This document shows positions 45,013-56,178 of a stretch of DNA of 64,000 bases, one piece after another (within the stretch, counting starts at the first letter, position 1; each line of letters begins with the position of its first letter). The translations under genes and the position numbers were made by a program. The notes below the pieces were generated by a model. It saw nothing but the letters and a program-made list of their open reading frames with translations, had not been told where the DNA came from and did no database searches. The stretch comes from Neoceratodus forsteri. Its lineage: Eukaryota; Chordata; Ceratodontiformes; Ceratodontidae. The DNA is taken from positions 57,554,001-57,618,000 of the forward strand of contig JADMNL010000028.1 in the NCBI GenBank assembly GCA_016271365.2. The letters are read 5' to 3'.

Positions 45013-45128
45013 ACATATGATATTGGAAAAGTTAAAAAGAAAAAATATTTTTTTAAATTTTGTTCTAAATAATTCCATCATGGAATTTGCTAATACTAAT
45101 AATATATTTAGGTATCCATAGAGATCCC

Positions 45129-45177
45129 AGCCCCTGAAGAAGCCCACATAGGGTGAAACATTCAGAGTGGTCAGGGG
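45129..45177 (+). ncRNA. Hammerhead-ribozyme-like core
   Basis: CTGAAGA (45134-45140) is followed by a small hairpin (GCCC-ACATA-GGGT, 45142-45154 region), GAAA (45155-45158), a CATT/AGTG stem (45159-45162 and 45166-45169) and a GTC (45170-45172). This is the order of conserved parts of a type I hammerhead: CUGANGA, stem II, GAAA, stem III, GUH. Stem I is imperfect: GGGG (45174-45177) can pair with CCC (45131-45133) only if A45173 bulges. Penelope-like elements are known to carry such motifs. Activity is not claimed. Confidence 0.4.
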
Positions 45178-45319
45178 ACCGTGGTGTCAAGTGGTCATGC
45201 AATAAACTGAATTATAATTTAGAACAGTTGAAGTGTGGCTGGCTTATTCTTGTACTTAATGGAATCATAACTCACGAGTGACAGCGCTACAACTGAGTTA
45301 TAAAGCTCATGTCCCCTCA

Positions 45320-45495
45320 GAAGTGATAATAAATTCCACTCAGAGCCGGGATTGAAAGTTGCTGAACTGATTGGTCATGAGCACCTGATCCTGTCCATCT
45401 ATTGGACAACACCAAGCTCTGCTGGCTGTCGATTGGCATTCCCTTAGCGGTTCATTTTTTAAAACTGTTTTCTCTCTGTCACCGGCTCCACAGCT
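45320..45495 (+). repeat. Dispersed repeat shared with 55230-55400
   Basis: GGGATTGAAAGTTGCTGAAC, TGATTGGTCA, AACACCAAGCTCTGCTGG and GATTGGCATTCCC with CGGTTCATTTTTTAAAACTG recur at 55258-55385 in the same order with few changes. At 55 kb this lies in the 5' region of the L2-like LINE. The copy here ends where the minus-strand L1/Tx1-like LINE begins (T-run at 45497). Confidence 0.75.
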
Positions 45496-45800
45496 CTTTT
45501 TTTTCCCCCATAATATTCTTTATTTATTTTAAAAAGGTTAAGTACAGAAACATATATTACATTTGTATAAGTTTGAACTGAAAAATATACAACACAATAT
45601 AGAACTGATTGGAATACAGAAACTGAACAAGATAGATTTCAGTTAATGTCGTAAAAACACCATATTAATACAACAATGCAAATCCTTTTTTTTAAACTAG
45701 GTCTAAGGTTGAACTAACAGCAATGAGTTAATAAATAGCAAATAGGGTAAAGCAATAAGTCTGCTCAATATATTATTCAGGATATTATCGTCAAGATCAT

Positions 45801-48800
45801 CTATTTCATATTGCAAAGGGGTAGCCACATTTTTTGCAACATATCTATTTTGTTAATTAAAGAATAACACATTTCCTCATTCTTGTATGAGAAAATCATC
45901 TGGTTATACCATTCATCCATTGAAGGAACCTTGGCATTTTTCCAGTTGTGTAATATCCATCTTTTAAGGCTAAATGAGGCCTGTGATATCCAGTTTTCTT
46001 GATGTTTATTTATAGTTAAAGAATCTGGAAATATTTCCAAGAGAAAGATCAGTGGTGAAGGGGGAAGGGAATGGAATGGAATGACCTGTAACCTATATTA
46101 CAGACAGACAAGATTTGTTTCCAGCATGTTTGGATTTTGGGACATTCCCATAACACGTGTCAGATTTGCATTTTGTTGATTACATCTCTAATAATTAACA
46201 TTTGACATGGTTCCCATTGTGTGTAATCTTTACAGACAGAAATAGTATCTGTGTAGGATTTTTACACTGGATTAACCTACCTTGAACCTCCTTGTGAGAT
46301 TTGAGGACCTTGGCCCATGTAGATTCCCATTCCTCTTCAGTTATATTGAGACACAATTCTTCCTCCCATTTCTGTTTCACCTTGATGGTTAGACAGTTAG
46401 TCAAAAGTCTATATAACAGACCTGCACCTTTCTTAAGTGATGTTAATCGTAACAATTATTCCCACTCATCACTCTTTATTAGCTTAAAGTCTTGGGGTAG
46501 AATTTTAGAATTTTTAAGTGCCTCTTTTAATTGTAGGTAGTAATGAAAATGATGTTTGTGAATACCATATATATTCCTGAGTGCTTGAAAGGATAGCATG
46601 ACCCTAGACTGCTCATCTATTAAATGACAAAGCTTTGTGATCCCACATTTGATCCAATCCGTGTTTAATAATCTTTTTTTAATGCCTATCACCTTAGGAT
46701 TATTCCAAATGGGTGTCCAATCTGGGGGAATTTGTTTGGAATTTATAACAGTATTGATTTTTTTCAGGGCTAATATAGAGCCCTGCAAGCAAGGATTATC
46801 CAATAAATGAATATATTGAGGTATATGCAATAAATCAAAGAGGTTGTTAGGCTTGAGCAAATCTTTCTCCATCTTCAGCCACATAGGTTGTGACTCTTTA
46901 CTAATAAATTGGTTATCTATATGTTTAAGATCATGTTTAAGAATGAAAGCAAGTTGGTAACGCTCCCACCATGGAAGAGCAAAGCCTCCAACATTACATG
47001 GCACCCTTAACTTAGCTACTCCTAATCTGGGAAGCTTTCCTTGCCATAGAAAATTCCTGACAATCTTATCAAGTTTTTTCAATATTTTTTCCCTACAAGC
47101 ATAGGTAAGTTTTGAAATAAACAGAAAATCCTTGGTGCAATATTCATTTTAATTGTGTTTATTTTTCCCCATAGAGACAAATTAAGCTTTCCCCATCTTT
47201 TCAAGTCTAGCTCAATATCTTTTAGTAATGGTTCATAGTTATGTGATATTATGCTGTTTAGTTTAGTAGTGATCTGAAGGCCCAAATGTGTAATATTAGA
47301 TTTAAGTCACTTTTTGTCTATAATTTCTTTGAGATTAGTCATGTTTTGCTGGCTAAGATTGGTATGCAACACCTGAGTTTTGTCCCAGTTAATTTTAAGT
47401 CTTGATATCTTTACAAAGTCTGAAAGAATTGCTTTTAAACTTTGGTATGAATGTGCTAAATTACTAATAGTCAGTAGTGAGTCATCTGCAAATGCAAACG
47501 TTTTCTGTACATTTTTTCCTTGTTTAAGGCCTTTAACTCCAGAGTGACTATGTATTATTTGTATAAATGGTTCAAAAGCCAAAATAAAGAGATAAGGGAA
47601 TAAGGGACATCCTTGCCTTGTGCCACATGTCAATTTTATTTGCAGGGATAACATTCCATTTGTTATGATTTGTGTTTCAGGTTTTTCATAAAGCATAGCT
47701 ACTCATTCGCAGAATTCCTTTCCACAACCAAATTCTATCAGTGTCCTTGACGTGTGTGTCCAATTCACAGAATCAAAAGCTTTCATTATATCAAATGACA
47801 CAACAATATAGGGATCTTTTCTCTTGTTTGCTGCCCACATTAAGTTAATCAACCTGCGAATGCCATCTGCACCTGATCTATTTCTTATAAATACTACCTA
47901 CTCTAAACCTACCAGATTTGTAATATACATCTGTATTCTTTTTGTTAGTACTTTTTTTTAGAATGTTATAGTCTGTATGTAACAGCGATATCAGCCTATA
48001 GCTGGCACAATCTAGGCTGTCTTTACCTTTCTTAGGAATCAAGGTTATAAATGCTTGTCTCATTGTGGGGGGAAGGGATTTGTTTTCAAAAGAGTCTCAC
48101 AGCGCATGATGAAGATATGACAATATTGATGGTGCTAATTTCTTATAAAACTCACTTGTAAAACCATCAGGCCCAGGTGTTTTGTCTGTGGGTAGGTCAA
48201 GCGTGGCTAATTGAAGTTCTTCAGAAGTTATAGTTTTACCTAGCTGCTCTTGTTCTTCTTGTTTAAGCACAGGCATTTTGAGTTTTCTGAAAAAATCATC
48301 AAGCTTTCCATTTGTTATAGTTTCTTGTTTTGAGTATATTTCTTGAAAAAAATCATGAAATTCCTTATTTATTTCCTTGTTGGTTGTGATTATCGAGCCT
48401 TTTTTTTAATTTTTATACCCATTATAATATTTTGTTGCTGAACTTTCTTTAGTTTCCAAGATAGAAGTTTGCCTTCTTTGTCCCCTGCTTCCCAATATCG
48501 CTGCTTTGTTCTGAAAAGTGCATACTCTGCTCTTGGAGCTGGTATTAAATTGATCTCTCCTTTTAACCATGACATTCTATGTAAAAGATCTCGATCAGGT
48601 GTTAATTGTTGCTTTTTTGATAATAGTGATAGCTTAGTAAGCTCTTTCTCTTTTTCTTGTAGTAATTGTTCCCTATTTTTTTTTTCCTGTTGACTGAGTA
48701 GCTTATTATTTTCCCTCTAATATAGGCTTTATATGCTTCCAGACAAATACACTGGAAACCTCTCCATTGTTATTGATTTTAAAGTAGCCCTCTGTCTTTT

Positions 48801-49597
48801 TAGTAATTCAATTTAGGAATTATTTTTCTTTAAGTAAACTTACATTAAACCTCCATCTATGCAATTTCCCACATTTACCACCTATCTGTAGGTCTAGACT
48901 AATCACCGTATGATCAGATATCAAGATATTGTCTGTTTTGGCATCTAGAATGTTTGTAACCATGGAATTGGGTATTAATAATTAGTCAATGCTGCTATAA
49001 GTCAAATGCCTGTTTGAAAAGAAAGAATAATCTTTCCCAGTTGGTGGTACTACCCTCCATGTGTCAGAGAGTCCCAGGTCTCCCAGGAGCTTTTGGAATG
49101 AGTTCCTTGAATTGTATCAAATTGTACTCTTCTGATAGAGGATCTGTCTAGGACAGGGTCAAGCACTTCATTGAAGTCCCCTCCTAGAATGATCGAATAA
49201 TCAGCGAAGTTAGCTAGTGCCACTGTTAGTGTATTAAAAAAGTAATCTCTACCATAATTGGGAGTATACACATTGCAGAAAGCTACTTTTTGTCCATCTA
49301 AAAGCCAAGTTAGAATATGATATCTCCCTTCTGGATCTGAAAAGTGACTGTTTGTTGAAATGTATCCTTTTTCTAATTAATATAGCTGTACCATGTTTTC
49401 TGGAGGAGAAACATGTGCTTCCCAAGTACCCTGCCCAAACTCTTTTGAGCTTAAGGAATTCTTCATGTGTTAAATGTGTTTCTTGTATAAATGCAATGTC
49501 AGCCTTTTCTTATTAAGATAGTTCAAGATTTTTTTTTCCTTTTGATGGGGGAGCCCAAGCCATTTATGTTCCAGGAAATGAATTTATATTGAGACAT
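45801..49597 (-). pseudogene. L1/Tx1-like ORF2 (endonuclease-RT), heavily frameshifted
   Basis: The start at 49597 reads MSQYKFISWNINGLGSPIKR, the standard endonuclease N-terminus. 49271-49050 adds YTPNYGRDYFFNTL and SIILGGDFNEVLDPVLDR. RT: AFITLIPKKGKDSLDCASYR and LISLLHTDYNIL (48063-47900), then 47696-47307 with ITNGMLS, LTCGTRQGCPLFPYLF, FAFADDSLLTI (catalytic) and LKINWDKTQVLH. Thumb and C-terminus: 47285-47079 (LDLKRWGKLNLSLWGKINTI), 47082-46456 (FLWQGKLPRLGVAKL, GGFALPWWERY), 46455-46195 (MLRLTSLKKGAGLLYRLL) and 46040-45801 (LKRWILHNWKNAKVPSMDEW). At least six frame changes. Confidence 0.86.
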
Positions 49598-49805
49598 CTT
49601 GTAGCATGCACCTTTAGCCAATAAAATAAATATATGAACTTTTACAAAAAATGATTAGCATGCAGTGTTCAAAACAACCTAATTAGGCCTAGTGTTTTCT
49701 ATACTATTTTAACAGTATATATAAGCTTTATAAAAATCACTAATACTGCTATTAGTGTTTTATTTATGATAAGAATTAAGAAAGAAGATATTTAAAAAAA
49801 CTTAA

Positions 49806-50340
49806 ACTGTCAGCCTGGTGGCATAGAGGGTTGAGGCACTGGTGCCTTACCTCCAACCACGCTGGCGACCTGGATTCAGGAACGGACCCGGGGAGCCATG
49901 GGTCGGCAGGGGGAGGATAGGATTGAGCAGCTGGAGGGACTGCTCTCCTGTCCTGGGGTGGGTTAGGGGAATGCATTGCTCAGCAGCAGCCCCCAGTGGA
50001 GACTGGATGCACTACATGAACGAAGTAGTGAAGGGGACCTAGAAAAAAGTGGAAATGCTGCCTAGTGGCTGCCAGATGATGGCTCTCTGTCCCTCGATGC
50101 CTCCAATTCCCTCGGTGAGCCTCCTTCCTCAGCAGCATTCCCTGGGCCCTATCGAGTAGTGCACTGGAACCCCTCCCCTGGTGCCTTCCCCCTCGGAGAA
50201 GAGGGACCCACCCGACGAAGGGTTATGTGAGGATTGGAGGGCTCAGGCAGGACAAGCAGGGATTGAGATAGGACTTCTCAGAGCCCAAAGGAGTGGGGGT
50301 CACCAGTTGAGAGGAGGGGGAAAAAAAATGAAAATGGAAA
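49806..50340 (+). mobile_element. tRNA-headed SINE-like element with long novel body
   Basis: The head has A-box-like TGGTGGCATAGAGGGTT (49816-49832) and B-box-like GACCTGGATTCAGG (49867-49880) at tRNA spacing. The body (GAGCCATGGGTCGGCAGG, GGACTGCTCTCCTGTCC, CAGTGGAGACTGGATGCAC) is shared with 10763-10960 (plus) and 34985-35205 (minus). It appears to end in an A-rich tail at 50320-50345. The total length would be about 530 bases, long for a SINE, so the last part may be another unit. It sits between the ORFs of the minus-strand LINE. Confidence 0.65.
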
Positions 50341-52138
50341 AGGATTAAATGTGAATTAACAACAATATACTTGATTAGCCACTAAAAGTGGTTGTCTACT
50401 AGTTAGAATTAATTACTAAATACACCAAACAATCAAAAACACTGCTAGCAGTAGAATGTTGGCTACTGCTGAGCCAGAAACCACTGAACTACTAGTCCAA
50501 GGTGGTAATGTAATGAACAGTCTTAACTTGACTCTTTGTCTACTTGTGGTTTGTCTAGTCCGTTAATTAACTGTAAGTAAATACATTAACAGCTACATCA
50601 AGGAGATAGAAGACAGGAAAAGAGAGAAGAGAAAAAAATCATCATTACAAGGTAAATGATAATGTGGTAACACTGGGGATAAGTTAAGAATGAAATATTT
50701 CCTGCCTGCCAGTCTAATGATTTGTTTCAACTAAATCATGTACAACATAAATAAATATATAATTACATAATATAACATACGTAATCCTCATATTCTTAAA
50801 CCTCATATGTATGCTAATTAGGGGTTAAATGTTGGGCTTATTTAAATGATCTCTATACCCATCTCAAGGGTCAGCATTAAAGTTTTACAACCATTAGCTA
50901 TTGGTCCCTCAAATTATTCTACTAATCCATCTGTTGCACTCATTGAAATGTTACTTATCCAGCACAAGTCCCACTGGGTTAATTAAATCAGCATTTGATT
51001 AGCAGTTTAGCACTTGTTTCAGTCTCTGAGCCCATATCCCCAGAAAATGTTCATAAGAATAGAATTTTAAAGATTATTTACTAACTCATGCACAGTTTAT
51101 AATAGGGTCCATTTAGCTCAATTAATGAGTAGTCATATTATGTTATCTCCTTGTTTCATTAATCCACAGAATTATCTTTATTCAGGTAATCAATCATAGA
51201 AGCTCTTTCCTTCACCCTGTGATATGTCACCCAAGTCATTACTATCCATTCAGTTGTTGGATTGTAATTCAGACTACTGAGCAGATAAGTCTAATCACCA
51301 TTATTATAGTAATTTTATTTCTAACACCTAATTAATTTGCACCTGGCCACATTGTAGGATCAGCCCTTATCTACTAAAGTGATATTAGGGCTGTAGAACC
51401 CCCGGTAGGCCTACCCGGTGAGTTCTTATTCCATCCTTTCATGTGCAAGGTTCTTAATTTGAAACAGGTGCTACTGTATGTGTGTGAGTTATCTAACCCA
51501 TCCAGTCTATCACTGAATCACCACAATAAGGACTGATAGTTTGTGACAAAGAGTCTATCACTATATTCCAGCTTCAGAAGGAAAAAAGCTTTGCCTATAG
51601 CATTCTGAAGGACTTAGAAATATTAGAAGAAAAGAATGATCTATACATAGGAGTCATATGTCCCCAGCACTTTCTGCATTAGAGTTATATCCCAAGACTT
51701 AGTAAACTGTGTTTTAAGACTAAGGAAACTGCCATAATTATAGTTATAACTACCATATTTTTTCATTCTATATACAGCCCCATTTAATAACAGCTTTCTG
51801 GCACAGCTTCCTTAGTAGCCCCAAACTTAGCATACATCAGAGGTCTGATTATAAATCTTAAGCATACTATTTAAGACTTTATGAATAAACTGCAAGCATC
51901 TCCATCCTGTAAAATAAATTAACCTTAGAATCCTATATTTATTAGCATCCTCAATTACTAGTTACTGACTATTCAAAGATCAGATTGCTAATTATATATG
52001 AATAGCCCTTGTTCCATTCTAACTAGATGAGCCATGCATATATTGTCAGTCAAGGTTCTTACCATTACGCTTACTCAGCTCAGGCTCGCTAGATGGATAA
52101 AAAGGAGGAACACAATGTTTTTGCTCCAGTGCATTGCA
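50341..52138. other. AT-rich inter-ORF stretch of the minus-strand LINE
   Basis: About 1.8 kb of AT-rich DNA with many stops in all frames and no recognised domain or RNA. It may be an unusually long ORF1-ORF2 spacer or an older insertion into it. Confidence 0.4.
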
Positions 52139-53540
52139 TCATGTGATTTTAGGGCTAGAGCATAAGTCTAAATGTGTCTCTGCGGAGTCTAGCTGGTTTT
52201 GCAATGAAGTTCCTTCTACAGACTTAGGTGAGCTAAATTTGGAGCTTGTTGCTGCGGGACCATTTATCAGAGACTCCACTTCCTCTAACTCAAACGAATT
52301 ATCAAAGGAGGCACTTTTGGATGGTATTTTACTGCGCTGTCTACTTCTACTCCTACTCCTACTTCTTTGATTTGTATTCTTTTGCCATTGTTTATCTTGC
52401 CTATGGGTTGAAATTGTTGATTTAGAGGTATATTTAACTTTTCTATAGTTATTTGGTGTATGCGTGTTTTCCTCCCATGCTTCATTAGCAACAGCAGTGG
52501 AGTACAAATGGGGTGTAGATACCATAGTATTAGCTTTGAGAGTTTGCGAAGCAGCTAAGGGGGAAGGGTAAACCTCCAAAGACTCAATTGGGTTAGTATA
52601 GCCATGCACAGTGGAAGCATTAGAGTGAGCCGAGACAGGATGCTCACGCACTGCTTCATGATGCCGTAGATTCATGTGACAGTTTGGAGGCAAAGAGTGG
52701 TCTAGCGTTTCACTAACCATTTGAACATAACTCCAGGCATCTCCTACTGTTGCACATGAAGTCGCCCTGCCACCCTGCTCTCTTATTTGGAACACAGCAG
52801 GGTATTTGAAATTGTAACGTATTCCAAGCCTCCGACATTCCTGTTTTATTTTTTTTTTTTAATTTCTTTTACTGACTAAATCAGAAGAGAAGTCCTGAAA
52901 CAACAGAATTTTGTGCCCTTGACATTGTAGAGTTTTCTTTTCTCTAGCAAGCCTCAAAATCTCCTCTTTAATAGAAAATCTTAAGAAGTAAGCAACAATA
53001 GGTCGTGGTAATTTATTTTGTGGGTTTTTGGGTCCCAGAGTTCTGTGAGCCCTCTCAATCTCCAGATGCCATGTCCATTGAAAATTTAAGAGACTAGGAA
53101 TAAGAGACTGTAAAAACTGGATCATATTGTTCCCCTCCCAATCCTCTGGCACACCAAATTATCCTAATATTATTCTTACAACCTCTATTTTCTAGGTCGT
53201 CAACTTTCCCCAATAAGTGTTCAATCTGTGTGTTCTGCTTTTCTGTAACAGAGCTAAGATAAGCAACTGTTTCATTAAGTTCCAAAAGCTGCTGGCAAGA
53301 AATGTTAACAACTTTTTTAATAGACTCAGTTTCTTCTTGTAGTTTAGCCTTCGCTTGTTTAACATCAGCTATATCAACTTTAAGGTCTGCCAACAACTCT
53401 TTAATTTGAGAGATATCGTTCTTACTTGCAATTTCATTTAAGGGCAATGCTGCCATTGCACTGGTGTTGCCATGGTGACCCATTGCCCGCCTGCGTGTTT
53501 TGTTGAATCTCCCCATCTCAGTATTTGTTTTTTGAGCCAT
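52139..53540 (-). pseudogene. L1/Tx1-like ORF1p with RS-rich C-terminal tail
   Basis: ATG at 53540 starts MAQKTNTEMGRFNKTRRRA, a basic N-terminus, then a coiled coil (residues about 40-110: ISQIKELLADLKVDIADVKQ...). The RRM follows: VDDLENRGCKNNIRIIW, then in another frame MPEDWEGNNMIQFLQ, LEIERAHRTLGPK and PRPIVAYFLRF (53152-52859). The C-terminal domain continues after a shift at the T-run 52850-52860: ECRRLGIRYNFKYPAVFQI. Beyond the usual end it extends about 190 codons to 52139, with a basic RSRSRSRSRQRSK tract and a Ser-rich acidic tail. ORF1p forms RNA-coating trimers; the long RS tail is unusual for the family. Confidence 0.78.
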
Positions 53541-53659
53541 TTGAATTTAGAGTTAGTTAACGACTACTCTCTGCCACTCATTCCTGTGACTGTTTCCGTT
53601 AAACCTTCTTTGGCAAACTAACACCCTAGCACTTGATTACTGATAAATTTCCTTAGCAC

Positions 53660-54120
53660 CATCTCTGACATCCCCTCCCCCCTGCTACCCTACCCCTTCA
53701 CCTTTCCTCCCCTCTACCTAATGCCCCTCTATCTGTTCTGACAAGGTACGTTGGCTGATTTCAACTTACTTTATGACTTTACCAGTAACTGACAATGCTT
53801 GTTTTGGCTGATTTTCAATTTACTGTATGTATTCCTGTGCATGAAACTGCTTAGCGTTACTTGTTTCTATTCTTTAATTCACTGTGAATGTCAACTATTG
53901 CTTTCTTTTCTTATTTACAATTATTTTACCATACCCTGTTTAGTCTGTAAACCTGTTGATCTCCTTTCTCTATGTAAACTGTTTTGCCATACATTTTGTT
54001 CTGTTAACCTGTTGTATTATGCTGCTGACGGGGAACCTTTGTAAAAGAGCTTGAAGCTCAAAGGTATTTGTAATCTGAGATCTAAATAAATAAAAAAAAT
54101 TAAAAATAAAAAATAAAATA
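53660..54120 (+). mobile_element. L2-like LINE 3'-end copy
   Basis: A C/T-rich 3' UTR leads to GGAACCTTTGTAAAAGAGC, TTGAAGCTCAAAGGTATT and an (AATAAA)-rich tail. It matches the 3' end of the long L2-like element at 59890-59961. The hairpin at 54036-54064 (CCTTTG...GAGC/GCTC...AAAGG) is kept. Everything upstream of the 3' UTR is missing. Confidence 0.75.
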
Positions 54121-55863
54121 AATTAGGTAAAGTCAGCAATGACAACTCACAGGACTGACTTATTTTTGATGACCAATGCATAAGGAATAGACTTTCTTGT
54201 TTTCCGAAGTGTTACCACAAAAAAAAAAAAATGCTGTTTAAATTAATCATTAATAAACGGACATAATCCACACGATTTAGCAGACATCCATCTCTCTTAG
54301 ATGCTGGTGTGCAACCCCTACTCCCCAGCTCTCTGAGATACTGTTTGGGACTGTATTTGCATTTAGCCTACTACTGCATGCTCAGCCAAAGATTGTAATT
54401 TGCTCCCTCTGAGACTGAAGCTATTTCATGTCTGTTTTAGTCTGCCACTACATGCCCAGCCATAGATTGTTACAGCTTTCACTGAGATTTTAACTTAAAA
54501 AGGGACTTTTTAGTCCTGTAACTACTTGCACAGCCAAAAGAGGGCAATTGCTTTTACTGCAATTTAATTGTGACCAGCTCTAACTGTGTAACTGATATCT
54601 TTTGGGGCCTGAGGCTAGAAATAATTTCCGTCTGCTTTTCCTCCTTGTGCAAGCATGCTAAACAACCCTCATACTGCTGTACTAATCTTTCCTTACAGTT
54701 TGATTATATTTTCTTTTTTTTTTCTGGCTTTTCTGTGCTCTCTCCCTACTACCCCACTCTACTGTTAGCCAGACTGTCACGCGTCTGTGCAGGACTGAGA
54801 AATCCTTTCTCGTCCCTCGCTGCTTTTGACCAAAGTTCCACCAAGCTTTCCCTCCCCACCCCCACTAATTATTTTTGGCCCACCAGCGGCTGCTGTTGTG
54901 AAACAGTTGCTGAGTTAAATCTTTTGTCTTTTTCTTCTCCCTTCTCCTCTCCTAACTGCCCACTGGCACCTTAACCCAGAAACCCCTGCCAGTTCTCTCG
55001 GGCCACCCCCACCCACTCAGTCTCTTAAACTGTTCTTTTGTTTGTCACTGTTCCCTCCCACTGATTTAGACCAACTACTGTGCCTGCTGTTCTTAACTGA
55101 CTCTTCCCTTCTTTATTTGTTCTTTTCAGCCAAGCCACCGACTGGACTTCTGCACTGCTGCAGCGCCAGCTGAAAATCCAGCCAGCCACACCCACTCTCC
55201 AGACCAGCCCTCCTGCCCAGAAGAAACCCTCAAGGTATGGAGCTTCCACTCGGAGATGGGATTGAAAGTTGCTGAACTGATTGGTCACGAGCGCCTGGTC
55301 CTGTCTATCAATTATACAACACCGAGCTCTGCTGGCCATCGATTGGCATTCCCTAAGTGGTTCATTTTTTAAACTGTTTTCTCTTTGTTGCCAGCTCCCC
55401 CCTGCTCTCTGAGATACTGTTTGGGACTGTATTTTTTCCCCCACCCCAGCACTCTTTAAATACTCCTCCTCCTCCTCCCCCAGCATTAACAACACCACTC
55501 CCACACTCTATCTCTTCCAGGCTCACAACAGGCCACTCTTAAAGGGGCAAGTGCATAATTTCCTCCAACCTTAAAGGGGCAAGTGCACATCATCCTCTAA
55601 CCTTTGCTAACTCCCTGATTAGTGTGGTCTGACTTTACTACTCTCTACATAGGTCCCAACCCAGTATGCTGACAGTTAAGGGTACAGCCAGGCAGCACAG
55701 TCTTATCCTCCTTGCCATCCTAACTGCTCTGCTGACTGTGAATTATGGTCAGCCACCACCCCCCACCAAGCCGGGGATCCTCACACTATACCGAGCCTTA
55801 GGTTAAAACCACTAGGCACAACTAAGTGTTTTGATTAAACAGATATGGACCACCCCTTATGCA
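54121..55863 (+). other. Probable 5' region of the L2-like LINE
   Basis: No gene. Three diverged tandem units of about 74 bases begin at 54364, 54439 and 54512 (AGCCTACTACTGCATGCTCAGCC-type, shown in part). CTCTCTGAGATACTGTTTGG occurs at 54332 and again at 55408. A segment at 55258-55385 is shared with 45345-45475. Such repeated blocks are common in LINE 5' UTRs. Open frames (54570-54974, 55504-55025 minus) have no domain. Confidence 0.45.
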
Positions 55864-56178
55864 CATACCTCTCAACCACCTGCCTCATAAATCAGGGACA
55901 AGACTTAAAAAAATCAGGGACAAAGGACCAAAATCAGGGACACATCTTCAAAATTAAAGATATCCACCAAGAAAGCTGGTAGAATATGGGGCTTAGTGCA
56001 AAATGCATTTTCTAAGGAAGAACAAATCTGTAACTTTAATGCTTGACATTGTTTAGTGCTTACAGTCCCCACTGTTTAACCACAAAAACACAAATTTTAG
56101 GAGGGACAGAGTAAAATTTTGAGGCAAAATCAGGGACGTCCCTGAAAATCAGGGACACTTGAGAGGTATGCTTATGCA
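55856..56178 (+). mobile_element. hAT-type MITE, copy 1 (307 bp) with CTTATGCA target duplication
   Basis: The element proper is 55864-56170. Its ends are CATACCTCTCAA and TTGAGAGGTATG (12-bp terminal inverted repeats; the left end continues ACCACCTG). The 8-bp direct repeat CTTATGCA flanks it perfectly at 55856-55863 and 56171-56178. Subterminal AATCAGGGAC occurs five times in direct orientation (three near the left end, two near the right). No coding. An 8-bp duplication and CA-starting short TIRs indicate hAT mobilisation. Confidence 0.95.

Larger units (their letters stand above)
45496..53600 (-). mobile_element. L1/Tx1-like LINE, two ORFs, on minus
   Basis: From the A-tail (T-run at 45497-45505 on plus) the minus strand reads back through 3' UTR, ORF2 (45801-49597) and ORF1 (52139-53540). 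The 2.5-kb gap between the ORFs holds a SINE-like insertion (49806-50340) and about 1.8 kb of AT-rich DNA. ORF order and motifs are L1-like, with FADD in the RT rather than the YADD of the LINE at 1-5600, so the two belong to different lineages. Confidence 0.85.

Noticed and set aside
54570..54974. 134-codon plus open frame before the L2-like LINE as a LINE ORF1
   Set aside because: No coiled coil, zinc finger or esterase motif; C/T-rich composition explains the open frame.
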